Below, one piece after another: positions 41,414 through 50,516 of a stretch of DNA of 64,000 bases. The translations under genes were made by a program, and so were the position numbers. This DNA comes from Jeotgalibacillus proteolyticus (GTDB lineage Bacteria; Bacillota; Bacilli; Bacillales; Jeotgalibacillaceae), in assembly GCF_002926065.1 (NCBI RefSeq), contig NZ_PREZ01000008.1, positions 150,013 to 214,012 on the forward strand, read 5' to 3'. A model generated the notes under the pieces. It made no database searches. It was not told the DNA's origin and saw nothing but the letters and a program-made list of their open reading frames with translations. Positions within the stretch are counted from its first letter, which is position 1. The number at the start of each line of letters is the position of its first letter.

Positions 41414-42088
41414 TTACACGATTGTTTTTAGTGCTTCTCCCAGATTATCGTAAATGAGATTGCCAACAACAATGACATCTGCTGCCTGAGCCATTTCGAG
41501 AGCCTTTTCCTTTGACGTAATCCCACCGCCATAAAAAAGTGTCGTCTCATCTAATTCCTGATGAACCGCTTTTACAATCGATGGATCACCGTAAATACCG
41601 CTGTACTCTAAGTAAAAAATAGGAAGTCTGAACAGTCTTTCAGACATGCGGGCATAGGCGATGATGTCATCCTTTGTTAAATCAGTTTTGGCGTCTGTGA
41701 GCCTCGCCGCCTTACAATCCGGGTTAATAATGCAATAGCCTTCAGCGATGATTTCTTCCCAGTTCATTAAATCCCCATGCTCCTTCAAAGCCTCGTGATG
41801 AAGACCGGTGATCCATCTTAGGTCCTTAGAGTTCAGAACGGTCGGAATAAAATATAAATCAAACCCGGGCGTAACCGATTCCAGGTTTGACACCTCAAGT
41901 ACACATGGTACCGTATAACGTCGCACTCTTGCCATCAGATCCAGTACATTTTCGAGCGTAACCCCGTCTGACCCGCCAATCAGGACAGCATCTGTTCCGG
42001 ATTCACAGATGGTTTCCAGATCCTGATCTGAAAGCTCCTTATTCGGGTCCAGCTTAAATACATGCTTCCATTCCCGGACATCATACAT
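41414..42088 (-). CDS. pcrB: Heptaprenylglyceryl phosphate synthase
   Basis: A (beta/alpha)8-barrel prenyltransferase of about 224 residues that joins heptaprenyl diphosphate and glycerol-1-phosphate. [18 protein letters not shown] matches the B. subtilis N-terminus, and [16 protein letters not shown] and TLFYGGGI are the phosphate-binding loops. Start ATG 42088 is chosen by homology and GGAGG upstream, dropping 12 residues of the longer frame. First gene of pcrB-pcrA-ligA-camS. Confidence 0.95.
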   Translation of the reverse strand: MYDVREWKHVFKLDPNKELSDQDLETICESGTDAVLIGGSDGVTLENVLDLMARVRRYTVPCVLEVSNLESVTPGFDLYFIPTVLNSKDLRWITGLHHEALKEHGDLMNWEEIIAEGYCIINPDCKAARLTDAKTDLTKDDIIAYARMSERLFRLPIFYLEYSGIYGDPSIVKAVHQELDETTLFYGGGITSKEKALEMAQAADVIVVGNLIYDNLGEALKTIV

Positions 42089-42243
42089 TAGTGCATCCTC
42101 CATTTCACTTACGTTCCGCGTCAAACTTTATCCGTATTATTATAGCATCCATAAGAAGAAGCATAAAGCACAGTGAATAAGATTAAAAAAGAGAAACTAG
42201 AAGGAATTCTCTTTCAATTTGAACCTTTTTACATAATTAAAAT

Positions 42244-42279
42244 AAAAAACGCCTCTCCCCGCAGGGAAAAGCGTTTTTT
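42244..42279 (-). terminator. yerC terminator
   Basis: AAAAACGC..CCCTGCGGGG..GCGTTTTTT on the minus strand, directly after yerC. Confidence 0.88.
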
Positions 42280-42287
42280 AATATCCT

Positions 42288-42602
42288 CTAGTTGGATTCA
42301 TCTTCTTTGTCGTCCTTATGAACCCGTTCAAGCACCATAGAATACGTATCGTTCCCATAATTCAGGCAGCGTTTAACCCTGGAAATGGTCGCTGTACTTG
42401 CACCGGTCTCACTTTCAATTTTATGATACGTTTTCCCTTCGCGAAGCATACGTGCTACCTCCAGCCGCTGAGCTAAGGACTGTATTTCATTTATTGTGCA
42501 CAGATCGTCAAAAAAACGGTAGCATTCGTCCAGATCATTAAGTGAAAGAACAGCGTTAAATAGCTGGTCAAGCTCTTTTCCTCGCAGTTTATCGATTTGC
42601 AT
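42288..42602 (-). CDS. yerC: YerC/YecD TrpR-like DNA-binding protein
   Basis: A 104-residue helical regulator of the YerC/YecD family, related to TrpR. The helix-turn-helix region GKTYHKIESETGASTATISRVKRCL is clear. In B. subtilis it was linked to control of his/trp-related genes, which is not settled. It keeps its place between yerB and pcrB. ATG begins MQIDKLRGKELDQLF. Confidence 0.9.
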   Translation of the reverse strand: MQIDKLRGKELDQLFNAVLSLNDLDECYRFFDDLCTINEIQSLAQRLEVARMLREGKTYHKIESETGASTATISRVKRCLNYGNDTYSMVLERVHKDDKEDESN

Positions 42603-42627
42603 AATAGTAAGACGACTCCTTTGTCAG

Positions 42628-43476
42628 TTATTCCTCCAGCTTTACAGAGTGATTAAATCCCTTATCTTTTGGGATGATGTGAATCCAGCTTAATCCTGGT
42701 GACAGTTTGGCAGGCTCCCCTTTATAGTAAGGAACCATTCTGCCATCTTCATCCTGCCAGGTCATAGGAACATAAACTCCCTGCTGAAAAACGTAGGCAT
42801 TTCCGCCAGAGGTTAGATCAATATCGATCCGCCCCTGCTCATCGATTACCTTGTGCTCTGCTTCAATAATAATAATAGTTGAAATGGAAACAGGCTCTCC
42901 TGTTTCGTTATCGATGGTTGGCGCACCATCAACCGCACGCTCATAGGTTCCGGATGTATTATTATAGGTATAGCCGCTGGTATAGCTTGGTTTATCGTCA
43001 TATGTCAGGTAAAGGAAGCAGCAGACTCACCTTCCTCAAGATCCTGTTTCTGAACTCCAAAAGCCATTTCTTTCGGGGCTCCGCTTAACGAAGCGTCTGT
43101 CAGCTCGGCACCTTCTTTTAAAAAATCCAGTCCGCTGTAGGAATTATGAGGCGGTACACGGTCAGAAGAACGGAAAAATTATTTCCCGTCAAAATCCATC
43201 CCGTTAATATGATCAACTATGTTTTTATCCAGCATTGCTTTTGCATCTGGACTATAGCCTGGCGTCAGGATGGTTATTTATTATAACGGAAATGGCACGA
43301 CTATCACTGTCTGTAATCGGTTCACCTGAAAGAGGAGATCGAAACCCATTTACTGCCTCTTCGGCTTCCTCCGCAGGATTGTTGTGCTCTGATTCCTGAT
43401 TAACCTTTTCTAGGCTGCATCCAGTCAAAATCATCGCTGCGGCTATCAGCAATACTCTTTTTATACCCACTAACAC
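42628..43476 (-). pseudogene. yerB: Broken yerB (DUF3048 lipoprotein)
   Basis: Both ends of the DUF3048 lipoprotein are recognisable. A lipobox MILTGCSLEK and INNHPDA open the gene, and the C-terminal domain (RIDIDLTSGGNAYVFQQG to the end IIPKDKGFNHSV) is readable. Three lesions break it. A junction near 43258 joins the INNHPDA segment directly to GYSPDAKAML in another frame, with about 60 codons missing. A TAA at 43179-43181 replaces what is probably a tyrosine codon in DGK-FFRSSDR. A frameshift near 43015-43022 precedes YLTYDDKPSY. The gene is intact in B. subtilis at this locus. Confidence 0.9.
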
Positions 43477-43506
43477 CTCAAAATAAATGTTGATTACTTT
43501 TACATT

Positions 43507-45240
43507 TTAACGCATTATCGTTGGAAAGAGTACCGTTTTCTTTTTAACGTCGTATAACCCTTTCTGTGTCAGCCTTATATAAGGCAGGTGGGTGGACGAT
43601 AAAAATAATAAAGTGTAAACCGGGTCGTTATGCGTGTAGCCTTTCTTTTCCAGGATCGCTTTTAGCTTCTCCTCAGAAGCCATAACAGCCTCCATTGGCT
43701 CCTTGGACATCATGCCGCCTATTGTCAGAGGAATTTCATGCAGCACCTCCCCCTGATCCACCAGCACAATACCTCCATTAAGCGCTTTAATACGGGAAAA
43801 AGCTGTACTCATATCCTTTTTACTTTTTCCAATAAGAATAATATCCCCTGAATTTGAAAAAGAAGAACCAAGAGCCCCCAAATCCCGCGAAAACCCTTTA
43901 ATAATTGTGCATATCTTCCATTTGCCATAACGGTCAATCAGCATTAGAAAGCTCTCATCACTTTCTCTGTTAATTTCTTCAACGGAGGTATCAAATTCAA
44001 TCGAATATGGCTTTGTAATAACATTATTGACCATTTCTATTCCGCATGGCATTGAAAACTGCAGATCTTCGTCCCCAAGCTCCCAATCAAGTCCCAGCTC
44101 CGGAATCTGTGACCAGTCAGGCTGTTCAATGCTTACATTACGCTTTCCGTCTTTTTTCATCCAATGTCCTTTAGACATCACTGATAGAGGGGTTGGATTA
44201 TCAATTGATTCAAGAACATTAAGCGTCGCCAGCCTGCCTGTTGCGATCATTCCCTGCATAAATTCCATCCGGTAATATTTCGCAATGGAATAAGATGCCA
44301 TATGGTACGCATCAATCGGGTCTATACCCTCCTCAATAGCGATTGAAATCAACCGGTCCATTACACCGTCACGATAGAAGGAAGGTGTTGAGCCATCAGT
44401 TGTCATCATTAGAGAATCAAAGGATCGAAGTCCCTTGTCCTTTAGTTCCTGTATTAACTTTGGTAAATCCGGACGGATAGAGGAATGTCTGAGTGTAACC
44501 GACAAGCCCTGTTCAAGGCGCATCCAGGCCTCATCGCCCGTCATCGCTTCATGATCTCCAGTCACACCGAGTAAAACCATTTTTGCGATCGTTTTTTCAG
44601 AAGCTCCCGGTAAATGACCTTCAATCCGTTTATAATTAACTCTTGCTTCCTGCATCCAGCTTAAAATAAGATCATCATCATCGATAACCTTCGGCCAGCT
44701 CGTCAGTTCGCCTGCAAGAAGTACGCTTGGATCTGCAAGCCACTGGCGCACTTCCCCGTTCGTTATCAGCTCTTCTTCATTTAAGAGCTCGGTTTGTGAA
44801 TCCAGGCGTGCCCACCAGTAAAAGGACAATGGGGATTTTTTGAATTGCTGTATAAAAGGAAGCGCTTTCTTTTTTTCGTTTAATAAAAGCATCATCAAAT
44901 TGTCCTGGATAAAGGTAGTCGTTCCAGATTGAGATGCATACTCAGCAAAAGATTGGGGATTATAAAGCTGAAAAGGATGGACATGAGGTTCTATATATCC
45001 CGGTACAATCCATTTTCCAGTCATGTCTAAGATTTCTGTACCGCTTGAATTTTTGGGTAAGAGCTCACCCACATACACAATGCGGTCTTTGTAAATCCAA
45101 ATGTTCGCCTGCTTCCACATACGTAAAGAAGAATTCAGGTAAGTTGCATTTTTCAGCACCATTGTTGGAGGGAGTTTCCCATCAAGTATTAATGTATGTT
45201 GTCTAATATTGTGTATTTTCCATGGAAAACGCTGGTCCAT
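43507..45240 (-). CDS. yerA: YerA-type adenine-deaminase-like amidohydrolase
   Basis: A protein of about 577 residues of the amidohydrolase superfamily, related to adenine deaminases. PGYIEPHVHPFQLYNP holds the metal-binding H-x-H, and MMTTDGSTPSFYRDG the barrel Asp; IEGHLPG and GDHEAM give further metal ligands. The natural reaction is not established. ATG 45240, nine bases after GGAGG, is preferred over the upstream frame. Neighbourhood as in B. subtilis. Confidence 0.88.
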   Translation of the reverse strand: MDQRFPWKIHNIRQHTLILDGKLPPTMVLKNATYLNSSLRMWKQANIWIYKDRIVYVGELLPKNSSGTEILDMTGKWIVPGYIEPHVHPFQLYNPQSFAEYASQSGTTTFIQDNLMMLLLNEKKKALPFIQQFKKSPLSFYWWARLDSQTELLNEEELITNGEVRQWLADPSVLLAGELTSWPKVIDDDDLILSWMQEARVNYKRIEGHLPGASEKTIAKMVLLGVTGDHEAMTGDEAWMRLEQGLSVTLRHSSIRPDLPKLIQELKDKGLRSFDSLMMTTDGSTPSFYRDGVMDRLISIAIEEGIDPIDAYHMASYSIAKYYRMEFMQGMIATGRLATLNVLESIDNPTPLSVMSKGHWMKKDGKRNVSIEQPDWSQIPELGLDWELGDEDLQFSMPCGIEMVNNVITKPYSIEFDTSVEEINRESDESFLMLIDRYGKWKICTIIKGFSRDLGALGSSFSNSGDIILIGKSKKDMSTAFSRIKALNGGIVLVDQGEVLHEIPLTIGGMMSKEPMEAVMASEEKLKAILEKKGYTHNDPVYTLLFLSSTHLPYIRLTQKGLYDVKKKTVLFPTIMR

Positions 45241-45419
45241 CTTCTTAGTTCCTCCTGACATCTATAACTAAAGGGCAAGCAGCTGATCAGCCTGACTTTA
45301 AAATATAGGTTAAAAATCATTAAGCAGTATAAAAATATGGGTTAATTTTATCATATTTTATCTTTCACCGCACTAAAGAGCTACAGGTTCACAAATATTT
45401 CATAATAGGAGTGGTTGAG

Positions 45420-45698
45420 ATGCATTCAAATATTAGTGGAGTCAACTCGTTTGTCCGTATGATTATTGGATTGACCGTACTTAGCTTTGCAACAGGAAGA
45501 ATGTCCAGAAAGCCATGGAAGCAGTCTTACATCCTGCTTGCTGCTTTAGGCGCTATGAAGGTGGCGGAGGGGCTCATGCATTATTGTCCTTTAGTTGCCC
45601 TGTGGGAACGCCGAGGAAGCTGGATGGATGATGCGCTGAATTGGGAAAATGAAACAAGTAATTACCTTCATTCCTCTGAAGTAGGTTCAGGAGAGTAG
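45420..45698 (+). CDS. DUF2892-like small membrane protein
   Basis: A protein of about 92 residues with two predicted membrane segments (FVRMIIGLTVLSFATG and SYILLAALGAMKVAEGL), resembling the YgaP-type DUF2892 inner-membrane domain. CPLVAL after the second helix is typical. ATG 45420 is eight bases after AGGAG; the GTG at 45411 overlaps that site and is rejected. Function unknown. Confidence 0.78.
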   Translation: MHSNISGVNSFVRMIIGLTVLSFATGRMSRKPWKQSYILLAALGAMKVAEGLMHYCPLVALWERRGSWMDDALNWENETSNYLHSSEVGSGE

Positions 45699-45871
45699 TT
45701 GCTTGTTCTTAAAAGAAAACATAAAAATGTGTAACGCTCTATGTTCGGTCTTCACATTCGACAAAAACCGAGAAATAAATATTAAAATCTCGTGCGTTAT
45801 AGTGTCCTTTCACATATTTTGTGCTAAAATGGGTAATGTATTGAAATTAGTCCATCAAGGTGTGTGAGAGT

Positions 45872-46192
45872 ATGATAGGTGATCGTGTAAAAACACTTAG
45901 AAAAGAGAAAAAAATGTCATTATCAGAACTGGCAGAACAGGCTGGCGTGGCGAAGTCCTATATTAGTTCATTAGAGCGCAACCTCCAGCAAAACCCTTCC
46001 ATTCAGTTTCTGGAAAAAATTGCTCCGGTTCTCGGAGTGACAGTAAACTCATTGCTCGACCCCGATGATAATCAAAAGAATATAGATACCGACTGGGTAA
46101 AGCTGGCTAAATCAGCCCAGGAATCCGGAATTACCAAGGAGCAGTTTAAAGAGTTCATCGAATTTAATAAATGGCGGAAAAATCAAAAATGA
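45872..46192 (+). CDS. sinR: SinR-like master biofilm regulator
   Basis: This 106-residue protein has an N-terminal helix-turn-helix (MSLSELAEQAGVAKSYISSL) and a C-terminal SinI-type pairing helix (WVKLAKSAQESGITKEQF, then FNKWRKNQK) that matches SinR of B. subtilis. SinR tetramers repress matrix genes, and SinI breaks them up by forming a heterodimer. In B. subtilis sinI precedes sinR in tandem; here the sinI-like gene faces it from the other side. The start ATG is 12 bases after AAGGTG. Confidence 0.92.
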   Translation: MIGDRVKTLRKEKKMSLSELAEQAGVAKSYISSLERNLQQNPSIQFLEKIAPVLGVTVNSLLDPDDNQKNIDTDWVKLAKSAQESGITKEQFKEFIEFNKWRKNQK

Positions 46193-46217
46193 CCTGAGGA
46201 TCTGCTCAGGTCATTTT
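46185..46217. terminator. Bidirectional terminator between sinR and sinI
   Basis: AAAATGACCTGAG and its perfect complement flank a 6-base loop and overlap the sinR stop codon. Both transcripts can end here. Confidence 0.9.
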
Positions 46218-46226
46218 GATCGTACT

Positions 46227-46379
46227 TTACACACTAAAGCATCTTCTTGCATTTCCCTCATTCGAAGGCTCATTCCCATTTAAAAATTCTACAATTTCAA
46301 TTTCGGAAATCCCAGCTCCCAGCGCCTCATTGATAAGAGATACCCACTCCATATCTACTTCTATTTTCCGACCCACCAT
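46227..46379 (-). CDS. sinI: SinI-like antirepressor
   Basis: A 50-residue protein. MVGRKIEVDMEWVSLINEAL, then GAGISEIEIVEFLNG, matches the two-helix SinI/SinR dimerisation hook (compare B. subtilis SinI: LDQEWVELMVEAKEANISPEEI). No DNA-binding part is present, as expected for an antirepressor. GGGAGGG lies about four bases before the ATG. A c-di-GMP-I riboswitch occupies the RNA immediately upstream, so translation or transcription of sinI probably depends on cyclic di-GMP. Its convergent position to sinR is unlike B. subtilis. Confidence 0.88.
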   Translation of the reverse strand: MVGRKIEVDMEWVSLINEALGAGISEIEIVEFLNGNEPSNEGNARRCFSV

Positions 46380-46410
46380 TTTCCCTCCCGAAAATACTTA
46401 TTTCAGTACC

Positions 46411-46501
46411 TCAGGCGGCTCAGCCATCATAGCATTTCAATAAACAAATGCCTTAGACCTGTAAGCTTTGCGTCCCAGTCTTTCGAAAGGTTTGCCCTTG
46501 A
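46411..46501 (-). promoter_or_regulatory. Cyclic-di-GMP-I (GEMM) riboswitch upstream of sinI
   Basis: The minus-strand RNA has all GEMM-I landmarks in order: GGGCAAACC, a GAAA tetraloop, GGGACGCAAAGC, GGUCUAAGG (tetraloop receptor), a GCAUUU/AAAUGC hairpin, UAUGAUGGCUG and GCCGCCUGA, with closing pairs UCA-AGG / CCUGA. Two mismatches lie inside the tetraloop stem. It ends about 31 bases before the sinI ATG. No terminator with a U-run lies between, so control of translation is the simpler reading. Confidence 0.92.
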
Positions 46502-46603
46502 CTGTGTTACCCGAATAGCTACTCCATGACCCCGGCATTATTTATTTTGTCCTAGACGATTTGATGTTGTTACTAGTTTACCACCTTTCCCCTCTGGAAA
46601 AAC

Positions 46604-46632
46604 ATAGTATTTTAGAACTAAGGTTTTTTCAA
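46604..46632 (-). promoter_or_regulatory. Candidate promoter of the riboswitch-sinI transcript
   Basis: TTGAAA and TACTAT spaced by 17 bases on the minus strand, about 100 bases upstream of the aptamer. Confidence 0.5.
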
Positions 46633-46929
46633 ATTACGACAATAATTTTCAAATGAAGATAATGTGCAACCCGCAATGCCATTATTCATTAAAATAACCC
46701 GCTATTATGAAAGGCTTCTTAAAGAGGGCAAAACTCCCTGATTAACTCGTTATTACACCGGTTGTTCTTTATTAAGAAATAACATACTTGTATTATACGT
46801 TTATTTCCTATTATGTTAAAGTATCATTTTTTCTTTTAATGGAATAAAACACCTATAAATACTCATTTTTCCTCCTGTTTTCTCTTATTATCTAAATTTT
46901 CTATTTTTTTAATACTGTTCTATATAGTG

Positions 46930-46957
46930 AAAAAAAGAACTCATAAGTGAGTTCTTT
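46930..46957 (-). terminator. purine operon terminator
   Basis: AAGAACTCACTTATGAGTTCTT hairpin followed by TTTTTT on the minus strand, after purD. Confidence 0.9.
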
Positions 46958-46965
46958 CTAGTAGA

Positions 46966-48222
46966 TTATCCTTTTTTAACGGCTTTATAAGCGATGTCTT
47001 TTCGATAAAAGAGTCCATCTGTTACCTTTTCATCCAAAAATGAATAAGCATTTTCCTGCGCTGACTTCACGGAATCCCCGCTTCCTAAAACCAGCAGCAC
47101 CCTTCCTCCTGCAGAATACAGTCTCCCATTATCTTCTTCTGTACCAGAATGAAAAACCCGGTCGTTTTTCCCATGAAAGGAATCAAGCGAGATTCCTTTT
47201 TTGTATTCTCCTGGATAACCCTCAGCCGCAGCTACCACTCCTACCTTTGCTTCCGGGTTCCATTTTGGAGCAATTTTTTCCCCGTTCAAAAGACTCAGCA
47301 GAAGCTCCGCAAGATCTGTTTCAAGTCTTGGCAGGACCACCTGAGTTTCCGGATCTCCAAAACGTGCGTTGAACTCTATAACCTTTGGTCCATTTGCTGT
47401 CAAAATTAAGCCGGCATATAATACACCGGTAAACGGTTTTGCTTCTTTGATCATCGCCTCTGCTACCGGCTCTAAGATCGTTGACAATGCTTCCTCCGCA
47501 ATAGAAGCAGGCAGATGAGGAACCGGTGAATAAGCCCCCATGCCGCCCGTATTTGGGCCTTTATCACCGTCAAAAGCCCGTTTATGGTCCTGAGCAATCT
47601 CAAGAGGGATAATATCCTGATTATGGACTAGCGCCATTAGAGAAAATTCTTCTCCATCCAAAAATTCCTCAATGACGATCTGCCTTGAAGACGAGCCAAA
47701 CTGTCCTTCTATCAACATATTCTCCACCGCTTTTTCCGCTTCTTCAAGCGTTTCAGCGACAACAACACCTTTACCCGCTGCAAGACCGTCTGCCTTGATC
47801 ACGATTGGGGCACCCTGCTTTTTTATGTACTCCTTTGCAAGGTCCGCATCCTGAAATGTTTCATAGGCGCCAGTAGGCACATCATATTTTTTCATTAAGT
47901 CTTTTGCAAATGACTTGCTTCCCTCAATCAGCGCGGCTTCTTTTGTTGGACCAAATATTTTTAAATTTTCTGCTAAAAATCGATCTGTTATCCCCTCTGA
48001 AAGAGGCTGCTCAGGTCCTACAATCGTTAATTTTATGTCGTTTTCCTTTGCGAATTGAATAATAGACTCCTGGTCTGTTTCTTCAATATTCACCCGTTTT
48101 GCAACAGCTGCAATCCCTGCATTTCCCGGCGCACAAAAAACGTTCGTTACAGAAGCTGAATTCGCAAGACTTGAGCAAATCGCATGTTCTCTTCCGCCTC
48201 TTCCGATTACAAGCACATTCAT
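46966..48222 (-). CDS. purD: Phosphoribosylamine-glycine ligase
   Basis: A 418-residue ATP-grasp enzyme that joins glycine to phosphoribosylamine (GAR synthesis). VIGRGGREHAIC opens the protein, then VIKADGLAAGKGVVVAET and EFNARFGDPETQ, the metal-binding end. Last gene of the operon. It is set off from purH by 123 bases that hold two hairpins, unlike the tight purH-purD spacing of B. subtilis. Confidence 0.97.
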   Translation of the reverse strand: MNVLVIGRGGREHAICSSLANSASVTNVFCAPGNAGIAAVAKRVNIEETDQESIIQFAKENDIKLTIVGPEQPLSEGITDRFLAENLKIFGPTKEAALIEGSKSFAKDLMKKYDVPTGAYETFQDADLAKEYIKKQGAPIVIKADGLAAGKGVVVAETLEEAEKAVENMLIEGQFGSSSRQIVIEEFLDGEEFSLMALVHNQDIIPLEIAQDHKRAFDGDKGPNTGGMGAYSPVPHLPASIAEEALSTILEPVAEAMIKEAKPFTGVLYAGLILTANGPKVIEFNARFGDPETQVVLPRLETDLAELLLSLLNGEKIAPKWNPEAKVGVVAAAEGYPGEYKKGISLDSFHGKNDRVFHSGTEEDNGRLYSAGGRVLLVLGSGDSVKSAQENAYSFLDEKVTDGLFYRKDIAYKAVKKG

Positions 48223-48345
48223 TATTCATCTTCCTTTCTGCCTAAACGATCTATAAAAGAAGCTGACCCACGATCATATGAGTCAGCAAAAAGACATGGA
48301 CATGTGTAAGATAGTCTTTGACATGGAATATCTTACGTAAATATA
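48223..48345 (-). other. purH-purD spacer with two hairpins
   Basis: In the minus-strand RNA, GUAAGAUA and UAUCUUAC form a perfect 8-bp hairpin shortly after the purH stop. GCUGACUC and GGGUCAGC form a second, followed by UUCUUUUA, a weak terminator-like tail. Confidence 0.6.
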
Positions 48346-49887
48346 TTAGTGTTTGAAGTGACGGACCCCTGTTAGGACCATTGTAATCCCGTATTCATTT
48401 GCTTTTTTAATTGAATCCTCATCACGAATTGAGCCGCCTGTCTGGATAATGGCTGTTATGCCTGCTTTTGCTGCAGCTTCAACGGTATCGTCCATTGGGA
48501 AGAAAGCATCTGATGCAAGGCTTGCCCCTTTGGCACGTTCTCCTGCCTGTTCGAGGGCAATCTTCGCAGCGCCAACCCGGTTCATCTGTCCGGCTCCAAT
48601 TCCAAGCGTCATATTGGTATCTGCAACGACGATTGCATTTGACTTAACGTGCTTCACCACCTTCCAAGCCATTTTCATTGCTTCCCATTCCGCTTCTGTC
48701 GGCTGTCTTTCTGTCGCTACTCTAACGTCCCCATTTTCAAGAGTAAAATGATCCTGATCCTGAACGAGGAGGCCTCCCTCTACTGAAGTGAAGACACGCT
48801 CATGAACTGAATGACGGTCAAATGGCACGGTCAACAGCCGGATATTCTTTTTAGCTGTTAAGATGGCCATTGCTTCATCCGTAAAGGCTGGTGCAATAAT
48901 AATTTCTAAAAAGATTTCTGATAGCTTCTCAGCCGTTTTCCCATCCACTGCACGATTAAAGGCAACAATACCTCCAAAAATGGAAGTTGAATCACTTTCG
49001 TAAGCCTTTAAAAATGCTTCATAAGGGTTTATGCCTGTTCCTACACCACATGGATTCATATGCTTTACTGCCACTGCCGCCGGCTCTCCGAAGTCTTTAA
49101 CGATCTGAAGGGCTGCATCAGCATCTTTAATATTGTTATAGGAAAGCTCTTTGCCGTGATGCTGTCTGGCATGGGCTACTGAGAATTCTGAACCCAGCGG
49201 ATTCCGGTAAAAAGCAGCCTGCTGATGAGGGTTTTCCCCGTAGCGCAGGTCCTGCTGACGTTCATATGTAAGAGTCATCCGCTCCGGATTGTCTTCCCCA
49301 GCTTCTTTTGAAAGGTATTGAGAAATATAAGCATCATAAGCAGCCGTATGACGGAAAACCTTTGCTGCCAGACTGCGTCTTGTCTCACTATTGACCTGAC
49401 CGTCCTTATGCAATTGAGCAAGGACCCGCTCATAATCAAGAGAATCGACTATAACCGTGATATAGGTATGGTTTTTTGCTGCAGCACGCAGCATAGTCGG
49501 TCCGCCGATATCAATATTTTCAATGGCATCTTCATAGGCAACATTCGGATTGCTGATCGTCTGCTGAAATGGATAAAGATTAACACAGACTACATCAATC
49601 GGCTGAATGCCCTGCTCCTTCATTTGCTGCTGATGCAATTCGTTGTCCTGTTTTGCAAGAAGTCCTCCGTGAATGAAGGGGTGAAGCGTTTTAACGCGTC
49701 CTTCAAGAATCTCAGGAAAACCGGTAACTTCATCAACACCTGTGACAGGAATATCCTGATCCTGAAGCAATTTTTTCGTACCGCCTGTTGACAGAATTTC
49801 GTAGCCGAGCTTGTGAAGCCCATCTGCAAATTCTACTACTCCTGCTTTATCTGACACACTTATAAGTGCTCGCTTTGCCATTGTCAT
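48346..49887 (-). CDS. purH: Bifunctional AICAR transformylase/IMP cyclohydrolase
   Basis: A 513-residue enzyme for the last two steps to IMP. The N-terminal IMP cyclohydrolase part has [16 protein letters not shown], and the C-terminal AICAR transformylase has KHMNPCGVG and [12 protein letters not shown]. It follows purN and precedes purD in the operon. A second ATG, two codons later, is an equally possible start. Confidence 0.97.
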   Translation of the reverse strand: MTMAKRALISVSDKAGVVEFADGLHKLGYEILSTGGTKKLLQDQDIPVTGVDEVTGFPEILEGRVKTLHPFIHGGLLAKQDNELHQQQMKEQGIQPIDVVCVNLYPFQQTISNPNVAYEDAIENIDIGGPTMLRAAAKNHTYITVIVDSLDYERVLAQLHKDGQVNSETRRSLAAKVFRHTAAYDAYISQYLSKEAGEDNPERMTLTYERQQDLRYGENPHQQAAFYRNPLGSEFSVAHARQHHGKELSYNNIKDADAALQIVKDFGEPAAVAVKHMNPCGVGTGINPYEAFLKAYESDSTSIFGGIVAFNRAVDGKTAEKLSEIFLEIIIAPAFTDEAMAILTAKKNIRLLTVPFDRHSVHERVFTSVEGGLLVQDQDHFTLENGDVRVATERQPTEAEWEAMKMAWKVVKHVKSNAIVVADTNMTLGIGAGQMNRVGAAKIALEQAGERAKGASLASDAFFPMDDTVEAAAKAGITAIIQTGGSIRDEDSIKKANEYGITMVLTGVRHFKH

Positions 49888-49940
49888 TCCTCCATCTTTT
49901 AAGTCACCTTTTACTAGTCCTATACCCGGGTAACTTTTGG

Positions 49941-50513
49941 TTAAGTAAAAAGCTGTTGTAAGGTAGAGGGATAGAGCTTATGCTCGATGCTGTGTATTTG
50001 CTTCTCAATTTGAACCTTGTCCATCTCCTCTGATACTGCAAAGGACTCCTGAGCGATGATTGGACCGGTATCCATCCCTTCATCAACATAATGAATGGTT
50101 ACGCCCATTACTTTTACGCCGTACTCCACAGCTTGTCCTACTGCATCTTTACCTGGAAATGCAGGCAAAAGAGATGGATGAATATTAATAATTTTCTTTT
50201 CATATGCAGAAAGAAGCACCTTCCCGATTAAGCGCATATATCCGGCTAAAATGATCCACTCAATCCCTTTTTCCTCAAGCTTTTCACATATGATTTTTTC
50301 ATACTCTTCCTTAGAAGAAAAAGATTTTGCCTGAAAAGAGAAGACGTCAATTCCTGCATTTTTCGCCCGTTCAATGACAAACGCATTCGGCTTGTCACAT
50401 ACAACGAGCTCTACTGCAGCATTGAGCTTCTTCTGTTCAATTGCATCAATAATAGCTTGAACATTACTTCCATTGCCAGAAGCAAAGAGGGCTATTTTTG
50501 TCATACTGCTCAC
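49941..50513 (-). CDS. purN: Phosphoribosylglycinamide formyltransferase
   Basis: A 190-residue folate-dependent GART enzyme. [13 protein letters not shown] binds phosphate, and [19 protein letters not shown] is the C-terminal catalytic signature with the Asp. Three bases separate it from purM. Confidence 0.96.
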   Translation of the reverse strand: MSSMTKIALFASGNGSNVQAIIDAIEQKKLNAAVELVVCDKPNAFVIERAKNAGIDVFSFQAKSFSSKEEYEKIICEKLEEKGIEWIILAGYMRLIGKVLLSAYEKKIINIHPSLLPAFPGKDAVGQAVEYGVKVMGVTIHYVDEGMDTGPIIAQESFAVSEEMDKVQIEKQIHSIEHKLYPSTLQQLFT

Positions 50514-50516
50514 TCC

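Larger units (their letters stand above)
46502..46965. other. Intergenic region upstream of the c-di-GMP riboswitch
   Basis: About 460 bases between the sinI leader and purD. It holds the presumed sinI promoter (46604-46632) and the purD terminator (46930-46957). The middle part is very AT-rich with no recognisable gene. Confidence 0.5.

Noticed and set aside
42879..43088. Plus-strand open frame opposite yerB
   Set aside because: It is the complement of the decayed yerB gene and shows no ribosome site or family resemblance.
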